64,000 nt of DNA from Combretum micranthum (lineage: Eukaryota > Streptophyta > Magnoliopsida > Myrtales > Combretaceae). The position numbers were made by a program, and so were the translations under genes. The stretch covers positions 558,001 to 622,000 of the forward strand of contig JAMXBD010000367.1 in NCBI GenBank assembly GCA_024138025.1, read 5' to 3'. The notes below the pieces were generated by a model. The model ran no database searches. It was given only the letters and a program-made list of their open reading frames with translations, and was not told the DNA's origin. Below, piece after piece: positions 35,742-45,619 of this stretch. Position 1 is the first letter of the stretch. Each line of letters opens with the position of its first letter.

Positions 35742-36029
35742 CGAACATTTGGTACTTGAACTTTCCCAATGTGTACAATAAACTACCTAACATTTAAAAA
35801 TGTTTATTTACTACCTAAATTTTACCCACTTTTGCAACTAACTACCTAAACTTTACTAAATTTTACAATCAGCTACCTAAACTTTTCTTATATTTGTAAT
35901 TAACTACTTCATTTGGGTATTATAAATAAACTAAAAAAATTTATGGGTAATAAAGTGACACTTTTAAACTTTAGATAGTTAATTACTCAAATTATTATAG
36001 TTTAGGTACCAAATGTGATATTTACCCCA
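35742..36029. repeat. Foldback MITE
   Basis: Left end GAACATTTGGTACTTGAAC and right end AGGTACCAAATGTGATATTTA are inverted copies. Short TATTTA sequences lie just outside both ends and may be the target duplication. Non-coding. Confidence 0.6.
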
Positions 36030-36260
36030 TATTTAGTGATATCAAATTTTGAAGAGCCAACCTTAAATCGACACATTTATTTTATGGAGTTTATTCAGTA
36101 TTCTTAGTTGATGATAAGTAATTTAACTTGTATATTTTGAAAGAATTGATGTTGGATTACTGCAAAGCCTTATATCAAGCTATTAGTCTACAAAAAGAAA
36201 ACATATTTTCAATAAAAAATACTAAAGGAATTGAAAGAAAAATTATGTAACCTAACGAAC
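36030..36260 (+). pseudogene. LINE RT relic (catalytic block)
   Basis: One forward frame gives 'FLVDDK' (the F-x-DD catalytic block of LINE RTs). It then gives 'FNLYILKELMLDYCKALYQA', 'ISLQKENIFSIKNTKGIERK' and 'IM' before a stop. The 'ISLQKxNIFxSKNT' pattern is characteristic of plant L1-type RTs just after the catalytic block. The block to the left of the MITE (about 35660-35740) gives 'SNAFSHSRKILELV', resembling the segment before it. It continues the LINE that stops at 26331. Confidence 0.6.
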
Positions 36261-37108
36261 TTTCCTCCACACAACAATCTAAGTAAAAGTTGTGTGTAAC
36301 CTAATTTGAAATCGGTTATATTTTTGCTAGCTGAACCCCTGGTTTGTATGGAAATAGAAGAATTATTGCCTGTTTTGGCATTTATCTGCTCAACTTTAGT
36401 CTATAACCAAGATGAAAAAGGCCCATTGGTACTAATTCATCTTTAAACTAGTTAGCAGTTGCAATTTCACTAATGCGCTGGTATTAGAGAGCAATACATC
36501 TTCATGAAAAGCTCTTATAGCTGGTTTTATTAAATTAAATACTTATGAAGCATGGTGTGGTGAGAATGGCTTGGCCAAGTTAAAAGTTATTACTTAAGAT
36601 AATAGAGGTTTTTTTTGCAAGCTTTTGTACAAGATGTTTTGAAACATGTGTGATTGGTGTCTTTATGTTGGTTTACTTTATATTGTTTGCTATCTTTATA
36701 TTTTAATTTATTTTCTAGTTTTCAATTTTTGGTTGGGCTTTATTATGAAATAAGCCATTGTTATCATATTTCATTAAAGGTGTTGACTAGGGATGGTCCA
36801 TCGCTTTCTTCCACATCTACTTATATTTTCAAGTTTCCATCAATTTCATGTGTTTGTTCAATTTTCCATGATTATATTTTCTTTTTCTAAAGTTTTCTTT
36901 TATATTACTTAACGTATCAATTGTTATTTCCAATTTAAAAAAAAAATTCTCGTGCCTCTTCAAGTAATTAGCTAATGATTTATCTACTTTCCTTATCAGG
37001 GGGTTTATCTTGAGTTTGTTAGGGTAGCAAGATATTTTAGCATAGAAATTTTTAAGGGATTTCGTAAATCTATAAAAAGCCATCAGTCATGTTATTTGGA
37101 GTTCAATA
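36261..37108. other. Probable LINE 3' debris, non-coding
   Basis: No conserved motif can be followed beyond 36260. The open frame at 36654-36890 is a T-rich low-complexity translation. No gene is visible. Confidence 0.35.
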
Positions 37109-37113
37109 TTTTC

Positions 37114-37580
37114 TGTTAAGGTATGGAGTATGCTTTCAATGGGAAGAAATCCAATGGGCTTTGTGAAGGATAACACAATTGGGCTTTTGACACCATCCAT
37201 AACCCAAAACCTAAGGCAATGGGTTAATGGGTCTTCCCTCTTATGAACTCTTCACACAAGTCTCATATTTCTCATGTGGGATTTTCACACTTGCACCTTA
37301 ATAATCTCTCCCTCAAGTGTGAGTCTCTACAATGGGTTAGGCCATACTCCTCCTTAACAAGGCTTGTCAAACTGAGTCCACTAAAACCGCTTTGTGAGTG
37401 GTCCTACCTACTTATCATAGGTTTCACAGACGAGTCATACCACAAAGCTCTTCTTTCCACATGGTGGGCCAACCATGGGAGATTCTCATTTGAACTATTG
37501 GCTCTGGTACCAATTGTTAGGGTCTGGAGCATGCCTTCAATGGGGAAATCCAATGGGCTTGTGAAGGATTACATAGTAGA
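37114..37580 (-). mobile_element. TRIM-like element: LTR, primer site, short interior, polypurine tract
   Basis: Read on the reverse strand: an LTR end, a Met-type primer-binding site (TTGGTACCAGAGCC, 37513-37500), about 190 bp of non-coding interior, a polypurine tract (TTGAGGGAGAGAT, near 37304-37316), and a 3' LTR of about 190 bp (37303-37114) ending ACCTTAACA. There is no coding capacity. The size fits terminal-repeat retrotransposons in miniature, which depend on proteins of other elements. Its 5' LTR is truncated at about 37580 and fused to a forward LTR-end piece. Confidence 0.65.
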
Positions 37581-37651
37581 TTTTGAGTTATAGATGGTGT
37601 CTAAAACCCATTGGATTTCTCCCCATTGAAGGCATACTTTAGACCCTAACA
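37515..37651. repeat. Palindromic LTR-end junction (left arm)
   Basis: TGTTAGGGTCTGGAGCATGC at the start and its inverse, ending TTTAGACCCTAACA, at the end, with 'TTCAATGGGG' and 'CCCCATTGAA' inside. It could fold into a long hairpin. A shorter version of this junction occurs in the right arm at 44225-44335. Confidence 0.75.
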
Positions 37652-37789
37652 ATGGTTTTTGATTATAAGATAGGACTTCTTGAAGGCAATGAGTACTCTC
37701 TTTGTATAGTACTCATTGAAGGCTTGAATTATGACCGTTAAATGTATAGTACTCATTGAAGGCAATGAGTACTCACTTTGTTCACAGTG

Positions 37790-40250
37790 ATATCTCTTCC
37801 AGCAACTATATCACGTACAAAGTGATATCAAACATTGATGTGTTTTGTTCTTTCATGGAACATTTGATCCTTAGTCAAAAAAATCGCACTCTGACTATCA
37901 CAAAGTACCGTAGACGTCTTTAAATCACTAAGCTTATTAATCGCCTTTGTAATAGCCATGTATTCAGCCTCTGTAGTAGATAGAGTAATAGTAGCCTGTA
38001 AGGTGGCTTTCCAACTAATAGCACAGCTACCAAGAGAGAAAACATACCCAGTAATAGATCTTCTTTTGTACAAGTCCCCAGCGAAATCAGAATCAACAAA
38101 CCCGATGACCCCATCTCTAGTTCTCCCAAAATGTAGACAAACATTAGTAGTTCCTCTTAATTATCTGAAGATCCACTGGACTGCTTTCTAGTGTTCCTTG
38201 CCAGGATTTGCCATATGTCTGCTGATAATACGTAAGCATATGCCAAATCTGGACGCGTACATATCATAGCATACATAAGAGACCCTACTGTACTAGAGTA
38301 AGGGACCTTTGACATATAATCAATTTCTTCTTCTGACTGTGGATACTGGGCAGACGACAGTCTGAAATGACCTACTAAAGGGGTGCTTACAGGTTTAGCA
38401 CTCATCATATTGGACCTGGAAAGTATCTTCTCAATATATCATTTCTAACTCAGATGTAACATACTTGCTTTTCTATCTCTTGATATTTCCATACCAAGAA
38501 TTTTATTGGTTGCACCTAAGTTTTTCATCTCAAATTCCCTGTTCAATTGTGCTTTAACCCTATCAATTTCTCCTTTATCCTTAGCCACTATCAACATATC
38601 ATCTACGTATTATAGTAGATATAGAAACGACCCATCATCACAATTCTTGAAATATACACAGCTATCATAGTTACTTCTCTTGAAATCATGAGAAGTCATA
38701 AAGAAATCAAACCTTTTATACCACTGTCGTGGTGATTGCTTCAACCTATAAAGGGATTTCTTTAATCTGCATACATGGGCTTCTTTTTCTAAGACCCCAA
38801 AACCTTCTGGTTGATGCATATAAATATCTTCCTCAAGTTCTCCATGCAAAAAGGCAGTTTTCACATCAAGCTACTCAAGCTCTAAATCCTTCATAACAAT
38901 AATACAAAGTAGCGCTCGAATCGAACTGTGTTTTACAATAGGAGAAAACACGTCAGTATAATTAATACCTGGTATTTGACTGTAGCCTTTCGCAACAAGT
39001 GTTGCTTTGAATCTAGATTCATCACTAGTTGTGGCTCCTTCCTTTTTCTTGAAATCCCACTTGCAGCGAATGACCTTCTTGCCCTTGGGAAGATTCACTA
39101 ACTCCCATGTTCTATTTTTTTGGAGGGATTCCATCTCTTCTTGCATGGCGATCATCCACTTACCAGAATCATCACAACTAACTGCTTTTGTGTAAGTGGA
39201 TGATTCCAAATTTGAATCAACATCATCTGCCACATTCAGTGCATATGCTACTAAATTTGCTTCGCCATACCTCTGTAGAGGCCTTATCTCTCTCCTGAGC
39301 CTGTCTTTAGCAATAGAATACTGTGTCTGTTGAAGTGTAGTAACAGGTTAAGGAGTAGACTTTAGTGTAGAATCTACATTAATATCAAACCCAATTTGCA
39401 CACTTGGTTTCTGCTGGATTTTATCAGAATTAACAGTAGGATATAAATCATGTAACATAGCAAATTCATCAAACATAACATCCCTACTAACAATAACTTT
39501 CTTCAATTGGGGACACCATAATTTATATCCTTTAACCCTAGTCTTGAAACCAAGAAACATACACTTCAGTGATCTAGGATCAAGTTTACCATTATTTACA
39601 TGAGCATATGTAGGGCATCTGAAAATTTTCAATTCAGAATAATCTGCAGGGGTTCCAAACCATACCTCATATGGAGTCTTCTTCTCAATGGAAGTTGATG
39701 GAGATCTATTAATCAACAAATAAGTTGTGGAGGCAGCTTCTACCCAGAAAGATTTTGGTAACCTAGAATTAGAGAGCATACATCTTACCTTTTCCATGAT
39801 GGTTCTATTCATACGTTCTACTATCCCGTTCTACTAAGGTGTACCACGAACTATGGGATGTCTCATAATTCCCTCTGAATTGCACAAGTCATTAAACTCA
39901 CTAGAGCAGGATTCTAAGCCATTATCAGTGCAAAGCCGTTTTACTTGTTTTTCGGTCTGTTTCTCAATCATTGTCTTGCACACTTTAAACGTAGATAAGG
40001 CATCACTTTTTTGCTTCAAGAAATATATCCAAACCTTCCTGGAAAATTCATCTATGATGGTCATCATGTAAGTGGCACCTCCACTTAAGGGCACTCTAGA
40101 AGGACCCCAAAGATTAGAATGAATATAATCAAGAGTGCCCTTTGTATTGTGAGTACCTGTGGTGAATCTGACCCTCTTCTGCTTCCCGAAAACGTAGTGT
40201 TCACAGAACTTTAATTTGCTGATGCCTTACCCATCAAGAAGTCCTCTTAT
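37790..40250 (-). pseudogene. Copia pol relic, reverse strand (integrase, RT, RNase H)
   Basis: Going from 40250 down: pre-integrase end ('KLKFCEHYVFGKQKRVRF'); integrase ('TIIDEFSRKVWIYFLKQKSD', 'RLCTDNGLESCSSEFNDLC', 'NRTIMEKVRCMLSNSRLPKS'); RT ('WDFKKKEGATTSDESRFKAT', 'KTAFLHGELEEDIYMHQPEG', 'YVDDMLIVA'); then RNase H ('[14 protein letters not shown]', 'LSTTEAEYMAI', '[14 protein letters not shown]'). Similarity is to the Tork/Tnt1 group. In integrase the last acidic position of the 'DNGxE' block is present. Stops include several TAG codons where the family has Gln CAG (39831-39836, 38871-38873, 38445-38447). At the 3' end, short 'ATGAGTACT' repeats replace the normal C-terminus. It is a defective copy of the same family as 41385-43417. 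Confidence 0.85.
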
Positions 40251-40256
40251 ATAACA

Positions 40257-40886
40257 ATTGGGCTAAAATGAACTTTATAACATCCCTACTAACAATAACT
40301 TTAATTGTTAATTTAGAATCATATTCATTCATTAACATTTAACAATTAAATGTATAGGAGTACAAAAGAGAGAGATTAACAAAATACAAATTAAAACTCT
40401 CTCATTTTTTCACACTCATATAAACCCTAACAAAACACATATTTATATGTATATACAGCTAGCCGACAATAAATGCCAAAATTATGTCTCTTAAATATAT
40501 AATGAATGAATAACAAATGTATAGTCAAATATTCATTCATTATATAAATACGAAAATTATGACTCTTAAATGTATAATGAATGAATAATAAATGCATTAT
40601 CAAATATTAATTCATTATACATTTGACTACGAAAAATGGCTATTGAAAACGTGTCACGAACTCCAACAATCTTCACCTTGACATGGATTCAGGAGCTTTG
40701 ACATAAAAATAAAACATTCTTCGCCTCTTCCATAAAACCCATAAAAGGGTTCAATCGACACAGAACATTCTACATCTCTTTCAAGAAAATCTGGTGCGGC
40801 GATCCAAGAATGGAATATCAAACTTAATAGTTGCCATTGTAGCAAAAACGAAACCAAAACCTTGGCTCTGATACCACTTATTATGT
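40257..40886 (-). mobile_element. Internally deleted copia derivative, reverse strand
   Basis: Read on the reverse strand: a primer-binding site (TGGTATCAGAGCC, 40877-40865), a gag start codon at 40837 with 'MATIKFDIPFLDRRTRFS', then a direct jump to 3' untranslated sequence (GGAAGAGGCGAAGAATG). A polypurine tract (CAAGGTGAAGATT) and an LTR starting TGTTGGAGTTCG at 40668 follow. Nearly all of gag and pol is missing. The LTR is scrambled towards 40300. It ends in a short piece of integrase coding sequence (AACATCCCTACTAACAATAA, about 40280), which also appears at 41280 and, inverted, at 39474. Confidence 0.6.
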
Positions 40887-40959
40887 CGGGATAAGATAAA
40901 AAATCAAACCGATGGCTCTAATAGCACTTGTTAGAAGACGAACAATGGTAAAAACAAAA

Positions 40960-41315
40960 GTTTTGTTTTCGCTACAATGGCAACTGTTAAGTTTGATATT
41001 TCGTTCTTAGATCACAGCACCAGATTTTCTTGGAAGAGGTGGAGAATATTCTGTGTCGATTGAGCCCCTTTATGGGTTTTGTGGAAGAGGCGAAGAATGT
41101 TTTATTTTTGTGTCGAAGCTCCTGAATCCGTGTCAAGGTGGAGATTGTTGGAGTTTGTGACCGTTTTAGTAACCGTTTTTTGTAGTTAAATGTATAATGA
41201 ATGAATATTTGATTATACATTTATTATTCATTCATTATATATTTAAGAATAATAATTTTGGTATTTGTATAATGAACTTTATAACATCCCTACTAACAAT
41301 AACTTTAATAAGTGA
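40960..41315 (+). mobile_element. Internally deleted copia derivative, forward strand
   Basis: Same structure as its neighbour in the opposite orientation. The gag start is at 40977 ('MATVKFDISFLDHSTRFS'), fused at the same point to GGAAGAGGTGGAG 3' sequence, with a polypurine tract (GTCAAGGTGGAGATT) and an LTR from 41146 (TGTTGGAGTTTGTGACC). The LTR is truncated near 41268 and followed by the same short integrase piece (41275-41310). The shared fusion point shows both derive from one deleted parent. Confidence 0.6.
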
Positions 41316-41384
41316 GTACTCATTTGTGGGATTCTCACACTTACATCCTCACAAAGCCCATTTGTTTTTATTTCACACATGAGG

Positions 41385-43417
41385 TATGGTCTGGAACCCC
41401 TGAAGATTATTCCGAATTGAAATTTTCGGATACCCTACATATGCTCATGTAAATAATGGTAAACTTGAGCCTAGATCACTGAAGTGTGTATTTCTTGGTT
41501 TCAAGACTGAGGTTAAAGGATATAAATTATGGTGTCCCGAATTGAAGAAAGTTATTGTTAGTAGGGATATTATTTTTGATGAAGTATCTATGTTACATGA
41601 CTTGTCTTCTAACTCAACGTCTGATGAAGTCCAGCAAAAATCATCTACACAGGTGGAGTTTCAGATTGATTCAGGTACTACTTCAGAGACTACTTCTCAT
41701 ACTAGACTTCAGATACAGGGTTGTCCTGTCTCTACACAACCACATGAACAATATTCCATTACTAGAGACAGACCCAAAAGAGAGATAAGGCCTCCACAGA
41801 GGTATGGCGAAGCAATTCTAGTAGCATATGCACTGAATGTGGCAGATGATGTTGATTCAAATTTGGAACCATCCGCTTACACAGAAGTAGTTAGTTGTAA
41901 TGATTCTGGTAAGCGGATGATCGCCATGCAAGAAGAGATGGAATCCCTCCAAAAGAATAGAACATGGGAGTTAGTGAATCTTCCTAAGGGCAAGAAGGCC
42001 GTTCGCTGCAAGCAGGTTTTCAAGAAAAAGGAAGGAACCACATCTAGTGATGAACCCAGATTCAAAGCAACACTTGTTGCGAAAGGCTACAGTCAAATAC
42101 CAGGTATTGATTTTATGACTTGTTTTCCTCTTATTGTAAAACACAGTTCGATTCGAGCGCTACTTAGTATTTGTTATGAAGGATTTAGAGCTTGAGTAGC
42201 TTGATGTGAAGACTGCCTTTTTACATGGAGAACTTGAGGAAGATATTTATATGCATCAACCAGAAGGTTTTGGGGTCTTAGGAAAAGAAGACCATGTATG
42301 CAGATTAAAGAAATCTCTTTATGGGTTGATGCAATCACCACAACAGTGGTATAAAAGGTTTGATTCATTTATGACTTCTTATGATTTCAAGAGAAGTAAC
42401 TATGATAGCTATGTATATTTCAAACACTATGATGATGCGTCATTTCTATATCTACTACTATATATGGATGATATGTTGATAGCGGCTAAGGATAAAGGAG
42501 AAATTGACAGGGTTAAAGCACAGTTGAACAGGGAATTTGAGATGAAAGACTTAGTTACAGCTAAGAAAATTCTTAGTATGGAAATATCAAGAGATAGAAA
42601 AGCAAGTGTATTACATCTAAGTCAGGAAGGATATATTGAGAAGATATTTTTCAGGTTCAATATGATGAGTGCTAAACCTATAAGCACCCCTTTAGCAGGT
42701 CATTTCAGGCTATCGTCTACCCGGTCTCCACAGTTAGAAGATGAAATTGATTATATGTCAAAGGTCCCTTACTTTAGTGTAGTAGGGTCTCTTATGTATG
42801 CTATGATATGTACGCGTCCAGATTTGGCATATGATGTAAGTATTGTTAGCAGACATATGGTGAATCTTGGCAAGGAACACTGGAAAGCAGTCTAGTAGAT
42901 CTTCAGATACTTAAGAGGAACTACTAATGTTTATCTACATTTTGGGAGAACTAGAGATAGGGTCATTGAGTTTTTTGATTCTGATTTCGCTGGGGACTTG
43001 GACAAAAGAAGATCTATTACTGGGTATGTTTTCTCTCTTGGTGGCTATGCTATTAGTTGGAAAGCCACCTTACAGGCTACTATTGCTCTATCCACTACAG
43101 AGGTTGAATACATGGCTATTACAGAGGCGATTAAAGAGGCTATATGGTTGAAAGGGTTGTTTACTGAGCTTAGTGATTTGAAGACGTCTACGGTACTTTG
43201 TGATAGTCAGAGTGCGATTTTTTTGACTAAGGATCAAATGTTCCATGAAAGAACAAAACATATCGACATTCGATATCACATTGTACGTGATATAGTTGCT
43301 CGAGGAGATATCACTGTGAACAAAGTGAGTACTTATGACAACCCTGCTGATATGCCGATAAAGACACTTCCAATAGCAAAGTTTGAGCATTGCTTGAACT
43401 TGCTAACTGTCATTTGA
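41385..43417 (+). pseudogene. Copia pol relic, forward strand (integrase end, RT, RNase H)
   Basis: Starts in the integrase C-terminus ('TPEDYSELK') and runs through 'LKKVIVSRDIIFDE', RT ('KQVFKKKEGTTSSDEPRFKA', 'KTAFLHGELEEDIYMHQPEG', 'LLYMDDMLIAAKDKGEIDRV', 'VPYFSVVGSLMYAMICTRPD') and RNase H ('[20 protein letters not shown]', '[12 protein letters not shown]', '[15 protein letters not shown]'), ending near 43417. The catalytic block is Tyr-Met-Asp-Asp instead of Tyr-Val-Asp-Asp. A frameshift lies near 42170. A TAG at 42197 sits at the same Gln position as in the reverse-strand copy. Another stop (TAG) occurs after 'HWKAV'. It is better preserved than the left copy but lacks gag, protease and most of integrase. 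Confidence 0.87.
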
Positions 43418-43572
43418 TTATTGTTTCCTTTATGGAATTTGTGGAAGAGGTGAAGTAATGTTTATCAAAGTTTGGAGAACACTTTTTGGTTTTGAAGTTG
43501 AAGATTGGAGTTTCTACTATTTGATTCTGAATTTTGTGTTTATTACTCCAGAATTCATGTCAAGGTGGAGAT
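43418..43572 (+). other. Copia 3' untranslated region and polypurine tract
   Basis: Non-coding. Contains GTGGAAGAGGTGAAGTAATG, the intact counterpart of the fusion point in the deleted derivatives, and ends with CAAGGTGGAGAT just before the LTR. Confidence 0.65.
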
Positions 43573-44007
43573 TGTTAGAGTTTGTGACCCGATTTCTGTA
43601 ATCTACTCCCATAGTTAAATGTTAATGAATGAATATTTGACTATACATTTATTATTTATTCATTATATATTTAACGGTCATAATTCAGGCCTTTATTATT
43701 CATTCATTACATAATTAAGTGTCATAGTTTAGGTTGTTATGTCGGTTATCCTTATACACATGTATATGTGTTGTTTTTAGGGTTTCTATATACAACATAT
43801 CGGATACACAAAAATTTTCTTTGAGAGTCTTAAGAGCTTTTCATTTGTATCATCTCAAATCCTTGTACTCCTACTTTGATATGGTGTGATTCCTCTCTCA
43901 CCTCTACCCGTGGTTTTTCCCGAAAGGGTTTCCACGTAAAATCTGCGTGTGTTCTTTACTTTTACGCTTGCTATTATCGTTTGATTACACCGTTTGTTTT
44001 GTAACAA
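43573..44007 (+). repeat. Copia LTR (435 bp)
   Basis: Starts TGTTAGAGTTTGTGACCCG after a polypurine tract and ends TTTTGTAACA. A primer-binding site (ATTGGTATCAGAGCC, 44008-44022) follows at once, the arrangement expected after a 5' LTR, although by position this is the 3' LTR of the forward pol copy. No full-length partner LTR is present in the window. Confidence 0.8.
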
Positions 44008-44335
44008 TTGGTATCAGAGCCGATGGTTCTGTTAGGAATCTCCCATGGTTGGCCTACCATGTGAAAAGAAGAGTTTTGTGGTATGACTCGTCTATGAAAC
44101 CCATGATGAGTAGGTAGGACCACTCACAAAGCGGGTTTAGTGGAGTTAGTTTGACAAGCTCTTCTTTCTACATGGTGGGCTAGCCATGGAAGATTTCTAG
44201 TCGAACCATCGGCTCTGATATCAATTGTTAGGGTCTAAGTTTTGGGTTATAGATGGTGTCTAAAGCCCAATTGTGTTATCCTTCACAAAGCCCATTGGAT
44301 TTCTCCCCATTGAAGGCATACTCTAGACTTTAACA
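44008..44335. repeat. Right arm of composite: inverted TRIM-like pieces and outward LTR end
   Basis: 44008-44154 is a primer-binding site plus TRIM-like interior in forward orientation (CTCCCATGGTTGGCCTACCA), the inverse of 37362-37500. At about 44155 the sequence flips: the same interior start reappears inverted (ACATGGTGGGCTAGCCATGG, then GGCTCTGATATCAA). It is followed by TGTTAGGGTCT and a forward LTR end finishing GACTTTAACA at 44335. The piece 44155-44335 matches 37457-37651 in the same orientation. Confidence 0.7.
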
Positions 44336-44340
44336 TTTTC

Positions 44341-44824
44341 TATGTCAAAGTGCCATTGATGGTTATTATGGATGAGGTTATTCAAGAATTTTCTTTATTC
44401 ATAATTTTTCTTATTAATCTTTTTGTAATTGTGGCAAATATCATTAACCGGATCTTTTGGTTTTTTTACTAACTTAAAAGTTTACAAATAGTGTTATGGA
44501 TTTACCTTCAAATAGTGTGTTTTGGTTATTCATTATTTATATCGAATAATCTCAGCCACATCCTTTCATATATTTCTAATTTGAATGTAAACAAAAAAAA
44601 AAGTACTTTTATTTATATCCTAGAATATAAAGACTAATCTTAAAAGGAATTCGGAGTGCATCCTAAACATGCATTTGCATTCACAGTATTAGACCTTTGG
44701 TGGATGTGCACTGTGTGGTTTTTTTGGAAGCTTTTTCTTAATGATCTTTAGATATGATGTTGTGAGTAAAATTGGTGGCTTAGAGGTTGATTTAGTAATG
44801 TAAGGACTTAGGTGGCCATTGTTA
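44341..44824. other. Non-coding flank
   Basis: AT-rich, no gene or repeat recognised. Confidence 0.35.
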
Positions 44825-44832
44825 GTACAATC

Positions 44833-45551
44833 TAGAGCTGGACAAATGGGCTATGGCCCGCGGGCCAGCCCGTTTAACCCACTTTAAAAACGGGTTAGGG
44901 CCAGCTTTTTTTACCCGTTTAAAAGTGGGTTAATTTTACCCAACCCACTTAACCCACAGGCCAAAGTGGGCTAGCCCGCGGGTTAAGTGGGTTGACCCAC
45001 CAACCCACTTTTATAAAAATAAAATAAATAATTATAGGGTAAATATGTATTAATGAAGGTTATTCTTGAGATTTTTTATACTTGAGATTAAATTTATGTG
45101 TTAATTATAACAAAAAATGACAAATTGATGCACATGCATCATAAAATTTTATAAAATATATTATTATTGTTTTAAAAAATGAAATATATTATCTAATAAG
45201 TTATTTTAGAAAACTTATTTTTATATAAAAAGTAATTAAAATAATAATGAAATTAATCATTAATATATATAACCTTATAAAACTCTCTTTTTTATTATAT
45301 ATATCTTATTTAATTAGTATAAATAAGTTAAATGGGTCAACTTGGCTCATTTAACTCACAAAATATATAAGTGGGTTAAAAAGGTCAAAAAGTGGGCTGG
45401 CCCGTTTAACCCACGGGCTAAAGTAGGTTGGGTTAGGGTCAGGCAATTTTGGCCTGTTTTTAAAATGGGCCAAAATTTTTTGGCCCGTTTCACCCACAGG
45501 CCAAAGTGGACCAGGCCAGGTTGGCCCGTTTAACCCACTTGCCCACCTCTA
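44833..45551. mobile_element. hAT-like non-autonomous element with 8-bp target duplication
   Basis: Begins TAGAGCTGGACAAATGGGC and ends CCCACTTGCCCACCTCTA (inverted TAGAG...CTCTA ends). It is flanked by a perfect 8-bp duplication GTACAATC (44825-44832 and 45552-45559), as hAT elements make. Both subterminal parts are GC-rich and full of alternating GGGTTAA / TTAACCC and GGGCC motifs, giving strong self-complementarity, and the middle is AT-rich. The open frame at 45342-45533 comes from this repeat text and is not a gene. A related decayed copy lies at 4522-5392. Confidence 0.85.
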
Positions 45552-45619
45552 GTACAATCTACTAAAGGATTTGTGAATTTTTTTAGGCTAAATTATATCA
45601 GAAGGTCATAACCTTTGGA

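Larger units (their letters stand above)
37114..44335. mobile_element. 7.2-kb palindromic composite retroelement insertion
   Basis: The whole block is flanked by a perfect 5-bp duplication TTTTC (37109-37113 and 44336-44340). The left end (TGTTAAGGTATGGAGTATGC) is the inverse of the right end (GCATACTCTAGACTTTAACA): both are the 3' end of the same short LTR, pointing outward. Inside, a reverse-strand copia pol (37790-40250) and a forward-strand copia pol (41385-43417) of one family face each other by their 5' ends. The centre holds two inverted internally deleted derivatives. An ordinary LTR element would have direct, not inverted, ends. The simplest reading is a head-to-head dimer integrated through two U5 ends. 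Sequential nested insertion is an alternative, but it does not readily explain the flanking duplication. Confidence 0.7.

Noticed and set aside
37114..44335. DNA transposon interpretation (inverted ends plus target duplication)
   Set aside because: The ends are TG...CA LTR ends with primer-binding sites and polypurine tracts next to LTRs, and the coding content is copia pol. No DDE transposase family with such ends and a 5-bp duplication fits.
45342..45533. Forward open frame of 63 codons rich in Trp, Lys and Pro
   Set aside because: It translates the GGGTTAA/GGCCC repeat text of a non-autonomous hAT-like element.
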